A stretch of DNA of 64,000 nt from Mycobacteroides franklinii (GTDB lineage Bacteria > Actinomycetota > Actinomycetes > Mycobacteriales > Mycobacteriaceae), in contig NZ_MAFQ01000009.1 of assembly GCF_002013895.1 (NCBI RefSeq), forward strand, positions 124,001-188,000, written 5' to 3'. A program made the translations under genes and the position numbers. This document shows positions 50,562 to 60,261 of this stretch, one piece after another; positions within the stretch are counted from its first letter, which is position 1; every line of letters starts with the position of its first letter. The notes under the pieces are model-generated. The model was not told the origin of the DNA. It searched no databases and saw nothing but the letters and a program-made list of their open reading frames with translations.

Positions 50562-52364
50562 TCAGGCGCGCACGCCGAGTTTGTTGTCCAGGTACTCCTG
50601 GCGGCAGGCTCGACGTGCGAGCTTTCCGCTGGTGGTGCGGGGAATCGCACCCGCCTGTACCAGCTGCACATCCGCGATGGGCAAGTTGTGGCGTCGCGAG
50701 ACGGCAGCGCGGATCGCATCGACGATGGGCTCCGGCTCGGCCCGGCCCGCACCAGCAGCGCGCTCTGCCACGATGACCAGCTGCTCCCCAGATCCTTCGG
50801 CGGGCACCGAGAATGCCGCCACGAAACCACGGCGCACCGCGGGCGAGGCCTCTTCGACAGTGGCCTCGATGTCCTGTGGGTAGTGGTTGCGACCGTCGAT
50901 GATGACCAGGTCCTTGACCCGCCCGGTGATGTAGAGCTCACCATCGAGGTACACGCCCAGATCGCCGGTGCGGAACCACGTGGCGCCGGGCTCGGTACCG
51001 GTGGCGTGGCTGCCGTGGTCCAGCCGTGCCTGCAGCTTGTTGCGGAACGAGAAGTCCGTCTCCTTGGGCCTGCCCCAGTAACCGCGGCCGATGTTGTCGC
51101 CGTGCAGCCAGATCTCCCCGACCTCACCGTCGGCCAGCTCGGAGTCGGCGTTCGGGTTGACGATCACCGCCCACTGGCTGCGCGCGATGTTGCCGCAGGA
51201 CACCTGCGGGACGGCGTTCTCGTCGTCCGCGTCGACGCGCACGGCGCGTCCATTGCCCAACTCCCTGCGGTCCAGGTACACCACCGAGGCCTCGGCATCG
51301 GAGGGAATGGTGGAGACGAACAATGTCGCCTCGGCCATTCCGTAGGACGGCTTGATGGTGGTCGGCGGCAGCCCATACGGCCCGAAGGCGTCGTTGAACT
51401 TGCGGATCGAGGAGATGCTGACGGGCTCGGATCCGTTGATGAGGCCCGCGACATTGCTGAGGTCGAGTTCCTCGCCGTCCTTGGGCAGACCCCGCTCGGC
51501 AGCCAACTCGAACGCGAAATTCGGTGCGGCGGCGAAGGTTCGGCCCAGGTGCCCCTCAGCTGCGAGCTCCTTGATCCACCGTCCGGGCCGTCGCACGAAC
51601 GACACCGGGGACATCAGGGTGATCCGGCCACCGCACAGCGGGAACAGGATCATCAGCAGGCCCATGTCGTGGTAAAGCGGCAGCCAGCTGACGCTGCGGA
51701 TGCTGTCGTCCAGACCGACCGAGATGATCATCTGCAGGACATTGGTCATCACCCCGCGATGGGTGATCTCGACACCGGCGGGCACCCGGGTGGATCCCGA
51801 GGTGTACTGCAGGTACGCGATGTCATCGGTATCCGGCGTCACCTTGGCGTAGGTGGCGGCCACCGAATCGGGGACGCTGTCGACGGCGACCACACGGGGA
51901 CGGCGGTCACGGGGCAGCCCGCGGACGAATCGGTTGACGGATTCGGCGGCGGCGTTGTTGGTCAACACCACAGTCGGCTGTGCGTCGGTGAGCACCGCAT
52001 CGAGTCGTTCGGAGTGTCCTGGCAGCTCCGGAGCAAACAACGGGACCGCGATGTTTCCGGCTTCGATGGCGGCGAAAAAACCGATCACGTAATCGATGCC
52101 CTGAGGGGCCAGGATGGCGACGCGGTCGCCGGGCTGAGTTACTTGCTGGAGTCGCGCCGCGACCGCGCGAGAGCGCTGGCCAAGCTGTGTCCAGTTGAGA
52201 TCGTTGGGTTCGCCATCGGAGTTGGTGTTGAAGTCCAGGTAGCGGTAGGCGAAGGTGTCGCCGAGCTCGCTGATGGCACGCTCGAGGTAGTAGTTGACGG
52301 TATAGCCGTCTGGCAAGACGATTTCGCCCTTGCCGTTCAGGTACTCCTCAACAAGTAACTTCAT
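50562..52364 (-). CDS. Fatty-acyl-AMP ligase (FadD/FAAL)
   Basis: 600-residue adenylate-forming enzyme of the FAAL class, which activates fatty acids as acyl-AMP for loading on acyl carrier proteins. It has the ATP motif YLQYTSGSTRVPAGVEITH, VSWLPLYHDMGL, KPSYGMAEATLFVS, the FAAL-type CGNIARSQWAVIVNP and the C-terminal TGDLGVYLDGELYITGRVKDLVIIDGRNHYPQDIE. Close likeness to the FadD32-like mycobacterial FAALs is apparent. No polyketide synthase or acyl carrier protein lies in the flanking 10 kb, so its partner must be elsewhere. Confidence 0.93.
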   Translation of the reverse strand: MKLLVEEYLNGKGEIVLPDGYTVNYYLERAISELGDTFAYRYLDFNTNSDGEPNDLNWTQLGQRSRAVAARLQQVTQPGDRVAILAPQGIDYVIGFFAAIEAGNIAVPLFAPELPGHSERLDAVLTDAQPTVVLTNNAAAESVNRFVRGLPRDRRPRVVAVDSVPDSVAATYAKVTPDTDDIAYLQYTSGSTRVPAGVEITHRGVMTNVLQMIISVGLDDSIRSVSWLPLYHDMGLLMILFPLCGGRITLMSPVSFVRRPGRWIKELAAEGHLGRTFAAAPNFAFELAAERGLPKDGEELDLSNVAGLINGSEPVSISSIRKFNDAFGPYGLPPTTIKPSYGMAEATLFVSTIPSDAEASVVYLDRRELGNGRAVRVDADDENAVPQVSCGNIARSQWAVIVNPNADSELADGEVGEIWLHGDNIGRGYWGRPKETDFSFRNKLQARLDHGSHATGTEPGATWFRTGDLGVYLDGELYITGRVKDLVIIDGRNHYPQDIEATVEEASPAVRRGFVAAFSVPAEGSGEQLVIVAERAAGAGRAEPEPIVDAIRAAVSRRHNLPIADVQLVQAGAIPRTTSGKLARRACRQEYLDNKLGVRA

Positions 52365-52503
52365 GTCGACCTCGGTCTAGCTGTGGATACGGCTGGCGTC
52401 CCATAAGGGGACAATACCGACCAGGCAACACCGGCACTCGGCACCACACGCGGTGCGAAGCGAATATCGCGTCCCAATCTGATACCCCGACCTTATGAGA
52501 ACC

Positions 52504-52518
52504 CTAAGAGAATCTTAG
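52504..52518. promoter_or_regulatory. Palindrome in the FAAL / CYTH-CHAD divergent region
   Basis: CTAAGA-N3-TCTTAG is a perfect 6-bp inverted repeat in the otherwise featureless 270-base region between two divergent genes. It could be an operator for either; no regulator gene is adjacent. Confidence 0.3.
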
Positions 52519-52634
52519 ATTACCTGGTGACAAGTCGTGACCATTGTTTACCTGAATGTGGCACCGTGTCGCGTGCTCACATAGCCCGCACACTCCGAGC
52601 ATCCCGTCCCTTCGACCGTCAGGGCACACACCCC

Positions 52635-54092
52635 ATGCCATCTCAACACGTCGAGGTCGAGCGGAAGTTCGACGTCACCGACGCGACGATCAACCCGTCA
52701 TTCGAGGGCATTTCCGCCGTCGCGCGGGTGGAGCAGCAACCTCAGCAGAATCTGGATGCGGTGTACTTCGACACCCCCGATCAGCGGCTGGCGCAACACC
52801 GCATCACGCTGCGGCGTCGGACCGGCGGTACCGACGCGGGGTGGCATCTGAAGCTGCCCGCGGGACCGGACACTCGAACCGAGCTGCGTCTTCCCCTTAC
52901 CGAGAGCGATGACGTGGTCCCCGAAGAGCTCCGGGACACCGTGCTGGCAGTGGTGCGTGAGGACGACCTCACTCCGGTGGCGCGGATCAGCACCGTGCGC
53001 ACCGTGTCACGGTTGATCGGCGCTGACGGCGAAGATCTCGCCGAATTCTGCGACGACCACGTCACCGCGGGAGACCTGAGCTGGCGCGAATGGGAGCTGG
53101 AGCTGTCGCCGGGCTCCGGCGACTCGGGTGGCCCCGACATCGCACTGTTCGACCGGATCACCGCGCGTCTGCTCGACGCCGGGGCGGCCCCCGCCGGGCA
53201 CGGCTCCAAACTGGCCCGTGTTCTCGACGTACCCGAACGCGAGCGCCCCAAGGGCAAGGACTCCATCCAGCGCGCGCTGCTCGAGCAGCTGGAACAGTTG
53301 CAGGGCTGGGATCGTGCGGTCCGGGTGGACACCGACGACTCGGTGCACCAAATGCGGGTCACCATTCGGCGTATCCGCAGCCTGTTGCAGTCCAATCCCG
53401 AACGTTTCGGCCTGGACACCAATCCCGAACCGCTCGACGAGCTCCGGCTGCTGGCCAACATCCTCGGGGTGGCGCGTGATGCCGAAGTGCTCGCCCAGCG
53501 GTATGCCGCGGCACTCACCGAGTTGCCGGAGACACTCATCCGTGGTCCGGTGCGCGAGCGGCTCGTGGATGCGGCCAGGGAGCGATACGACAACGGGTTG
53601 CGCCGATCGTTGGCGGCGATGCGCAGTCACCGCTACTTCCGGCTGCTCGCTGCCCTGGATGAGCTGGTTGCGTCGGCCGGGCCGGCATCGGACACCCACC
53701 ACTCGGAGGAGGGTGGCACGCTCGACGCCGCGTACCGCAAGGTGCGCCGTGCGGCGCGGGCGGCCGCGCGCGCCGAAGGCGAGCACCGCGACGAGGCCCT
53801 GCACCGCATCCGCAAGTCGGCCAAGCGACTGCGCTACGTGGCCAGCGCGGAGGGTGCCAAGAAAATATCCCGGGCAGCCAGGGACATTCAGGAGCTACTG
53901 GGCGAACATCACGACAGCACCGTCAGCCGCGCCTATCTGGCCACCCAGGCCGCAGAGGCACACGGCACGGGTGAAGACACCTTCACCTACGGGGTGCTGT
54001 ACCAGCGTGAGCACGATGCGGCAGAGGCCACCCGCCACCAGGTCGAGTCGACTCTCAGGGCCCTACGTAAGGCAGTGCGTCACAAGAAGTGA
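52635..54092 (+). CDS. CYTH-CHAD domain protein (Rv2226 type)
   Basis: 485-residue protein joining an N-terminal CYTH triphosphate-binding domain and a C-terminal CHAD domain. The ExExK motif in VEVERKF (about residues 6-12) marks the CYTH start, and the alternating charged strands HLKLP, ELRLPL and VREDDL follow. The CHAD part (from SIQRALLEQLEQL, about residue 215) is His/Arg-rich with VDTDDSVHQMRVTIRRIRSLL and DEALHRIRKSAKRLRYVASAEG. CHAD domains bind polyphosphate (family knowledge). The start at 52635 is chosen because the CYTH motif begins there. Its stop abuts that of the RNB gene in TGATCA. Confidence 0.92.
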   Translation: MPSQHVEVERKFDVTDATINPSFEGISAVARVEQQPQQNLDAVYFDTPDQRLAQHRITLRRRTGGTDAGWHLKLPAGPDTRTELRLPLTESDDVVPEELRDTVLAVVREDDLTPVARISTVRTVSRLIGADGEDLAEFCDDHVTAGDLSWREWELELSPGSGDSGGPDIALFDRITARLLDAGAAPAGHGSKLARVLDVPERERPKGKDSIQRALLEQLEQLQGWDRAVRVDTDDSVHQMRVTIRRIRSLLQSNPERFGLDTNPEPLDELRLLANILGVARDAEVLAQRYAAALTELPETLIRGPVRERLVDAARERYDNGLRRSLAAMRSHRYFRLLAALDELVASAGPASDTHHSEEGGTLDAAYRKVRRAARAAARAEGEHRDEALHRIRKSAKRLRYVASAEGAKKISRAARDIQELLGEHHDSTVSRAYLATQAAEAHGTGEDTFTYGVLYQREHDAAEATRHQVESTLRALRKAVRHKK

Positions 54093-55517
54093 TCAGCTGC
54101 CGTCGGCCGGGAATCCGAACAGCACGCTCCTGGTATCCGGATCAGCTTCGCGCAGTGCAAGTTTGGCGCGTCGACCTTCGGGTGGATCGCCTTCGCAGCG
54201 AGCGAGAATGGGCGGGTCGGTCACGAAGACCTCGGCCGCCCGCTTCTTCTCGGCGCCTCGCAGCACCGCCGAATCGAAGGTCTGCCCCTTCTGCGGAGCA
54301 AGAATGGTGGCCTCGGCGAGATCCACGCACGCCTGTTCCACCTTGTTGGCCAACGTATTCGAACTCAGCAACGAGGATCTGACGTCAGCCAGCCCCTCAC
54401 GCGCCCACTGCGGCACCGCGTTGCCCGCGGACAGCGCCAGGCAGATCTCGGTGACGAACCGGTCCCCCAGCCTGCGCAACGGCGCGGTCGCATGTGCATA
54501 GGGAGCAGCGATACCGGCATGCTGCGCAGCCTGATCGTCCGGGCGCGCCCCATCGAAAACCAAATAGGAAGCACCCCGCAGCAGCGTGGTTGCCTGCGTC
54601 ATCATCGCCAATGTCGTGGTGGCGCCCGGATCGAGCGCGGCGAGCTGCGCCCCGATCGGCGTGTCTTTCATCCAGGGCACCCCGAGGGCCTCGGCCGTGC
54701 GGCGCATCCACCGGCGCACGTCACCATCCGCGGGCGGCAGGGTGCGTAGCATCCCGATTCCGCCGTCGAGCATGATCCGCGCCGCGCAGATCCCGGTGAG
54801 CAGCGATATCTGCGCGTTCCACCCGTCGGTTTCGGTGCGCGCCTCGATGGCGAGCTCCCAATCGCCTGCGGAGCCGCGCACTACCTCCTGCTCGGGCAGA
54901 TTCAGTTCGATGGCGCCCCTGGCGAGCCCGAGATCTCTTCTCTTGCGCCCAAATTCAGGGAGCACAGCGATTGCGGGATGCGGGTTGCCGGCGTCGGCCG
55001 CGTCTTGCGCCTCGCGGTACGTCAGCTGCCGCACCGATTTCACCAGGGCGCGCTCGACACTCCAACTCACCGGGTTGGTGTCGTTGTCGGTTTCGATACG
55101 CCATAACGCGGCGGGACGAATCTCATTGGGCAACAAACTCGCCGAGCCCTCCGAGAACACCAACGGATGCAGAGGTACCGACCCGTCGGGCAGGTAGATG
55201 GTCTCGCCACGGCGGCGTGCCTCGGCGTCCAGCGCGCTGCCGGGCTCGATCTGCGCGGAGACGTCGGCAATGGCGTAGTGCACCACATAGCCGTTGGCGG
55301 TGCGTTCCAGGTGCAGGGCCTGATCCAGATCACGGGATCCGGGCGGGTCGATGGTGACCAGCCCCAGATCGGTGCGGTCGACGCGCTCCGCGTGATGGCG
55401 GTCGACGGCCTGAGCCGCGTCGCGCTGGGCGTCGGCACCGAATTCGGCGGGCAACGCAAATTCCGCACGAATGCCGTCGAAGCTGAGGTCGCGGGCGACC
55501 AGCCGCTTCACCGTCAC
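54093..55517 (-). CDS. RNB-domain exoribonuclease (RNase II/R family)
   Basis: 474-residue RNB-domain protein. The catalytic signature DPPGSRDLDQAL (three or four metal-binding Asp) and HYAIADVSAQIEPGSALDAEARRRGETIYLPDG are clear; the C-terminal part has APYAHATAPLRRLGDRFV, the conserved basic RNA-contact motif. It has no recognisable S1 domain and a short N-terminus, so it belongs to the compact actinobacterial form. The GTG at 55517 is chosen because longer starts run into the RNase P RNA gene. It lies 13 bases downstream of the rnpB 3' end on the same strand. Confidence 0.92.
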   Translation of the reverse strand: MTVKRLVARDLSFDGIRAEFALPAEFGADAQRDAAQAVDRHHAERVDRTDLGLVTIDPPGSRDLDQALHLERTANGYVVHYAIADVSAQIEPGSALDAEARRRGETIYLPDGSVPLHPLVFSEGSASLLPNEIRPAALWRIETDNDTNPVSWSVERALVKSVRQLTYREAQDAADAGNPHPAIAVLPEFGRKRRDLGLARGAIELNLPEQEVVRGSAGDWELAIEARTETDGWNAQISLLTGICAARIMLDGGIGMLRTLPPADGDVRRWMRRTAEALGVPWMKDTPIGAQLAALDPGATTTLAMMTQATTLLRGASYLVFDGARPDDQAAQHAGIAAPYAHATAPLRRLGDRFVTEICLALSAGNAVPQWAREGLADVRSSLLSSNTLANKVEQACVDLAEATILAPQKGQTFDSAVLRGAEKKRAAEVFVTDPPILARCEGDPPEGRRAKLALREADPDTRSVLFGFPADGS

Positions 55518-55530
55518 CGGTTCAGGGTAA

Positions 55531-55942
<412 letters not shown>

Positions 55943-55948
55943 GCGGTC

Positions 55949-55954
55949 ATCGTA
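55949..55954 (-). promoter_or_regulatory. -10 element of rnpB
   Basis: TACGAT (TANNNT) on the minus strand; counting 12 bases from its first T gives a start at 55942, the first base of helix P1. No good -35 is visible at the usual spacing. Confidence 0.6.
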
Positions 55955-55974
55955 CTCGTGACAAGCTCGTCTCC

Positions 55975-56358
55975 ATGACGACAACGGCTCGACTTGGCGC
56001 GATATCGATCGATTGTTCGGATCCGGTGACGCTGGCCCGGTTCTAGCAGCAGGTCCTTGACCTGCGGATGATGTTCGAGAGTCCGGATATGGCCGCGCTG
56101 CAGGGCGCGAGCGTGCTGCTGACATTCCAGCGGGTAGCCGACCATCAACCGCCGCAGTGGCCCGAGGGTGGGGTGCCGAAACAGCTGCACCTTGAGCTCG
56201 CGGCGTCAGACCTCGACGCGGAAGAGGCGCGCATCCTCGGGTTGGGGGCGACCAAGGCCGCCACCCAGCCGAACCCGAGCGGATGGCGGGTGCTTATCGA
56301 CCCGGCCGGCCACCCGTTCTGCATCACCAACATGATTCCCGAGGGCACCTATTCGTGA
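55975..56358 (+). pseudogene. VOC-family protein gene broken by an amber codon
   Basis: A single frame from the ATG at 55975 to the TGA at 56356-56358 encodes a VOC/glyoxalase-like protein of 127 residues, except that codon 24 is TAG (56044-56046): MTTTARLGAISIDCSDPVTLARF, stop, QQVLDLRMMFESPDM onward. VOC proteins of this kind have W or Y there (F-W/Y-xx-V-L-D), so one base change from TGG or TAC/TAT explains it. The rest ends normally with LHLELAASDLDAEEARILGLGA and WRVLIDPAGHPFCI. A truncated product from the ATGs at 56068 is possible but would lack strand 1. The 3' end overlaps mgtA by 35 bases. Confidence 0.8.
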
Positions 56359-58978
56359 CTCGGCGGCGTAGATACCACCGCTGATACCACCGCTTCATCG
56401 CATACGCTGCGGCCACGTAGGCGGATGTCACGACGACGAGCCACAGCAGGTAGCCCAGCGGCGGGGCCGTCATCTGTAATGGCTCCGCCAAAGGGCCGAA
56501 CGGCAACAGCACGCCGGCAACGCCTACCGCCACCGCGCCGAGCACGACAACCGGGGCCGGCCGGGGCCCGCGCCACGGCAGTGCGCGTGAGCGCAGCGCG
56601 AGCACAACGGCCAGCTGCGTCAGCAATCCCTCGATAAACCAACCGGTCTGAAAGACCGAAGGCGAATCGCTACCGCCACATGCCCACCACAACACAGCGA
56701 AAGTGGCCAGGTCGAACACCGAACTGAGCGCGCCGAAGATCAGCATGAACGGGACCATGCCGGTGGACTGCCAGCGCCGCGGGTGGCGCAGGTACTGCGG
56801 GTCTACCCGGTCCCATGGCAGTGCGAGCTGGGCGATGTCGTAGAGCAAGTTCTGCATCATCAGCTGACTGGGCAGCATCGGCAAGAACGGCAGCAGCATG
56901 CTGGCGGCCATGACGGACAAGACATTGCCGAAGTTCGAGCTGGCGGTGATCTTGATGTATTTCATCGTGTTCGCCAGCGTCCGGCGCCCCTCGATGACAG
57001 CGCGTGCGATCACAGCCAGGTCTTTGTCCAGCAGGATGAGGTCAGCGGCCTGTTTGGCCGCGCCGGTCGCGGTATCGGGAGCGATGCTGGCATCGGCAAT
57101 ACGCAGGGCCGCAACATCATTGACTCCATCACCAAGGAACCCGACAGCACATCCCGCGTCCCGTAGCGCGGCGACGATGCGCGCCTTGTGCCCGGGAGTC
57201 AGCTCGGCGAATACAGCTGTCCGCATCGCGAGTGCTTGGAGGCGGCTGTCGGCGAGCTTGTCGATCTGCTTTCCGCGCAGGACGCGGTCAGAGGTCACCC
57301 CGACCTGGGTCGCCACCTGCTGAGCGACGTGCCCGTCGTCACCGGTCAAGATTTTCACCCGGACGCCGTGCTGCGACAAGCTCGTCACCGCGCAGGAAGC
57401 ACTGTCGCGGACCGGGTCGACGAACCCCACGAAACCCACTAGGACAAGGCCGTTTTCGTCCGTCTTGTGATACCGCCCGGAGTGCGCCGCGCGGCTCTTG
57501 GCCGCCACAGCCATCACTTGCATTCCGCGCTTTCGATATGCGCAGATCAGGTCGCGGGCTTCGGATTTCAACTCATCGTGAAAGCCGACGACTTCGTCGC
57601 CCACGCGAGCGCGGGTGCAGCACGGCAGGACCTCGTCGGGGTCACCCTTGCAGAGCAACATGTGCTCACCATGCAGGCGGGAGACCACTACTGTCTGTTT
57701 CCGGCGGGACTGCTCCGGAGCGATCTCAGCGACCCCGGTGTACGCCGCTTCGGCTATCACCGGCATCTGTTCCTCGTCTGCCCACTGCGCGATGGCCTGG
57801 TCAAGCCGGCTGTGGGGTCCATCCTGAAAGTGCATCGCCAGGTAGGCCAACTCGCTGGCCGTGTCATCGACATGCCCGGTCACATCCACGCTGTGCGCGT
57901 AGACAACCCGGTCCTCAGTCAGGGTTCCGGTTTTGTCGATACACAACACGTCCATTGCTCCGAGATCTTGAATTGCGTTGAGGCGACGAATAACTACTCG
58001 TTCGCGAGCCAACAGCACGGCGCCGCGTGCCAGATTGGAGGTGACGATCACCGGTAGCATTTCCGGCGTCAAACCTACGGCAACCGCCACCGCGAACATC
58101 GCGGCCTGCCCCCACGCGCCGCTGACCAACCCATTCACGGCAAACACAATGGGCACCAGCACCAGCATGAAACGAATGAGCGTCCAGCTGACCGCCCGAA
58201 CCCCGTGATCGAAGCTGGATTCCGACCGCGGGTCAACAGCGTGGCGGGCCAGCGCGCCGCAGTAGGTGCGGCTGCCGGTGGCGACCACAATCCCAGTAGC
58301 CGCCCCAGCCACCACTGTTGTGCCCGACAAGCAGAGGTTCACGGAATCCACGACCGCAACCAAGCCTCGCGCCCGGCGCTGTGTCGCAGTGGCGTCCTTG
58401 TACACCGGCAACGATTCCCCGGTCATCGCCGATTGATCGATCACGAGGTCGGTGGCCGACGCGATCCGCAAATCCGCCGCCACCACATCGCCAGGGCCGA
58501 GCACCACCACATCTCCTGGCACCAGCGCAGCGACCGGGATGTCGCGCGCTACCGATGGGGCGTCTTCATCGGCCCGCCGGCGCACCGTTGCTGTCGCCGT
58601 GACGAGTTCACGCACACCTCGGATCGCCCGCATCGAACGGGTCCGTTGCCATAGGCGCAGGGCTACCGCCAGCGCGATCATTACCGCAACGGTCACCGCG
58701 GCTTTGCGATCGCCGACGAGAACGAACACAAGACACAAACCGGCCAGCAGCGCCAGGAATGGGCTCCGCAAGCAGGTGCGGACACCGGTCATGAACCCGT
58801 CGTCACGAGCAGGAGTCTGGCTGTTCGGCCCGAAGCGGTGGAGGCGGTCGGCGGCCTCCGCCTCGGTAAGACCACGCGGAGATCCACAAACCTGGTCAAA
58901 AACCGTGGGCAGTGGCGCAGCGCTCAACTCCCGCAAGCGCTCGCAGCCATCACTGATCATCGGAGCCTCGTCACGCAT
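56324..58978 (-). CDS. mgtA: MgtA-type magnesium-transporting P-type ATPase
   Basis: Type IIIB P-type ATPase that imports Mg2+, 884 residues against about 898 in E. coli MgtA. It has the N-terminal cation ATPase domain, MTGES (about residues 185-189), the core helix GLTPEMLPVIVTSNLARGA (about 302-320), the phosphorylated Asp in DKTGTLTED (about 348), KGDPDEVLPCC for nucleotide binding, LTGDDGHVA and GFLGDGVNDVAAL, then six C-terminal helices. The ATG is four bases after the VWA gene stop, so they form an operon controlled by the upstream M-box. The C-terminal tail includes a duplicated Arg-Trp-Tyr from a 12-base tandem repeat. Confidence 0.95.
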   Translation of the reverse strand: MRDEAPMISDGCERLRELSAAPLPTVFDQVCGSPRGLTEAEAADRLHRFGPNSQTPARDDGFMTGVRTCLRSPFLALLAGLCLVFVLVGDRKAAVTVAVMIALAVALRLWQRTRSMRAIRGVRELVTATATVRRRADEDAPSVARDIPVAALVPGDVVVLGPGDVVAADLRIASATDLVIDQSAMTGESLPVYKDATATQRRARGLVAVVDSVNLCLSGTTVVAGAATGIVVATGSRTYCGALARHAVDPRSESSFDHGVRAVSWTLIRFMLVLVPIVFAVNGLVSGAWGQAAMFAVAVAVGLTPEMLPVIVTSNLARGAVLLARERVVIRRLNAIQDLGAMDVLCIDKTGTLTEDRVVYAHSVDVTGHVDDTASELAYLAMHFQDGPHSRLDQAIAQWADEEQMPVIAEAAYTGVAEIAPEQSRRKQTVVVSRLHGEHMLLCKGDPDEVLPCCTRARVGDEVVGFHDELKSEARDLICAYRKRGMQVMAVAAKSRAAHSGRYHKTDENGLVLVGFVGFVDPVRDSASCAVTSLSQHGVRVKILTGDDGHVAQQVATQVGVTSDRVLRGKQIDKLADSRLQALAMRTAVFAELTPGHKARIVAALRDAGCAVGFLGDGVNDVAALRIADASIAPDTATGAAKQAADLILLDKDLAVIARAVIEGRRTLANTMKYIKITASSNFGNVLSVMAASMLLPFLPMLPSQLMMQNLLYDIAQLALPWDRVDPQYLRHPRRWQSTGMVPFMLIFGALSSVFDLATFAVLWWACGGSDSPSVFQTGWFIEGLLTQLAVVLALRSRALPWRGPRPAPVVVLGAVAVGVAGVLLPFGPLAEPLQMTAPPLGYLLWLVVVTSAYVAAAYAMKRWYQRWYLRRRVTNRCPRESCW
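56371..56394 (+). repeat. 12-base tandem duplication in the mgtA 3' end
   Basis: GATACCACCGCT occurs twice in direct succession with no mismatch. On the coding strand it duplicates Arg-Trp-Tyr in the basic tail that follows the last helix. Confidence 0.85.
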
Positions 58979-58982
58979 CGAG

Positions 58983-59987
58983 CTAGTTGGGAAGGCGGCG
59001 GTTGAGGAGTAGTCCGGTAAATGCCGCTGCCAGTATCAGCATTCCTTCCAGTCGTACCCAGCTTGCACTGGCATCACCCTTGATGGTCTCGTATCCGATC
59101 TGCTGTTGCAGTGATGCGTACACCTGCCTGAGCTCACCAACTGATGAGGCCGAGTAGGTTTCGCCACCCGATAGCTCTGCGACCTTGGCCATCATGTCCG
59201 GCGCCCACGGAACGGGTTGGCGTTGCCCATTGATATCGACGGTGCCGTCGGCGGTGCCGAAGGCAATGGTCGAGATCGGCACACCTTGTTCTCTGGCAGT
59301 GCGGGCGGCGGTGTAACAGCCTTTGGGATTGTCCGGATTCGACGGCACGGTTTCCTTACCGTCAGACATCAGGACGATGCGCGCGGGCGCTTTGTTGTCA
59401 CCACCTATCACCGCTCCAACGGTGGCTATTGCTTGAAGTGCCGTGAAGATCGCCTCACCGGTACCGGTACGTTCGATGAACTGCAGCTTCGCGATGGCGT
59501 CCACAGTCGCTTCATGATTGGTCGTGGGCGATACCAATATTGTCGACGTACCACCAAAAGCTATCAGCCCCAGGTTAATTCCGGAGGTGAGCTTCTGGGC
59601 GAACCCTTTGGCGGCCTCTTGGGCGGCGGCCAACCGCGTGGGTGTGACATCGGTGGATTGCATGGATGGCGAGACATCGATCACCAACATGACGACGGCC
59701 CGGTTGCGGGGAGTCCGTACATCATGGGTCGGTCCGGCCAGCGCGATGGTGAGAACAATCAACCCGGTCAGTAGTAGTGCTGCGGATGTGTGGCGCCACA
59801 GACGTGGGCGTTGTGGGGCCACCGAGTCCAACAGCTCGGTATTGGCGAATCTCAGCACCCTTTTGTGGCGAAGGCGCTGTGCCGCAACGTATAACGCGGC
59901 CAAGATGAGGACAATTAGCAATACCAGAAAGAACCACGGATGGGTGAAACCCGAGAGCGTCATCGGCCCGAAAAAGCGGATGTTCAT
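58983..59987 (-). CDS. von Willebrand A domain membrane protein (BatA/Rv1481-like)
   Basis: 334-residue membrane protein of the MoxR-associated VWA family. Two N-terminal helices (about residues 15-36 and 66-87) precede a VWA domain with an intact MIDAS (DVSPSMQS near residue 104; threonine region RTGTGEAIF; Asp in LMSDGKET) and a C-terminal helix (about 312-328). It is close to M. tuberculosis Rv1481 along its whole length, including the motif [14 protein letters not shown]. Such proteins act with a MoxR ATPase and DUF58 protein, here encoded divergently 0.5 kb away. It is followed after three bases by mgtA, an unusual pairing. Confidence 0.93.
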   Translation of the reverse strand: MNIRFFGPMTLSGFTHPWFFLVLLIVLILAALYVAAQRLRHKRVLRFANTELLDSVAPQRPRLWRHTSAALLLTGLIVLTIALAGPTHDVRTPRNRAVVMLVIDVSPSMQSTDVTPTRLAAAQEAAKGFAQKLTSGINLGLIAFGGTSTILVSPTTNHEATVDAIAKLQFIERTGTGEAIFTALQAIATVGAVIGGDNKAPARIVLMSDGKETVPSNPDNPKGCYTAARTAREQGVPISTIAFGTADGTVDINGQRQPVPWAPDMMAKVAELSGGETYSASSVGELRQVYASLQQQIGYETIKGDASASWVRLEGMLILAAAFTGLLLNRRLPN

Positions 59988-60078
59988 CGTTCATTCGGAC
60001 TGACCGCGACGTGACGGGACAGGGCAAGGCTCATAGCGAAGCTGCTTTCTCAAACGAAAACCCAGCCTCGTCAACCGA

Positions 60079-60150
60079 TTACGAACTACGCCTGGTCCAG
60101 GAGGCTGTTGGGGAATATGAACTGTGATATGGACTTCCGCCGGACGTCAT
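60079..60150 (-). CDS. Possible leader peptide (uORF) downstream of the M-box
   Basis: A 23-codon frame begins with ATG at 60150 and stops with TAA at 60079. It has the strong Shine-Dalgarno AAGGAGGTG (minus strand of 60161-60169), whose core is 12 bases from the ATG. The peptide is Ser-rich with two Pro and ends WTRRSS. It lies between the riboswitch and the VWA-mgtA operon, 91 bases before the VWA start. By analogy with Pro-containing leader peptides of enterobacterial mgtA, it may couple translation to expression; this is unproven. Confidence 0.4.
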   Translation of the reverse strand: MTSGGSPYHSSYSPTASWTRRSS

Positions 60151-60261
60151 ACCGTCCCCTCACCTCCTTCACGCCAGGACGCATCGCGTCATCTCCACCA
60201 CACCACCAGGTGCGCCCACGACAAGAAGGAAAGCCGATCTCTTCAAAAGAACAGGCTCACA

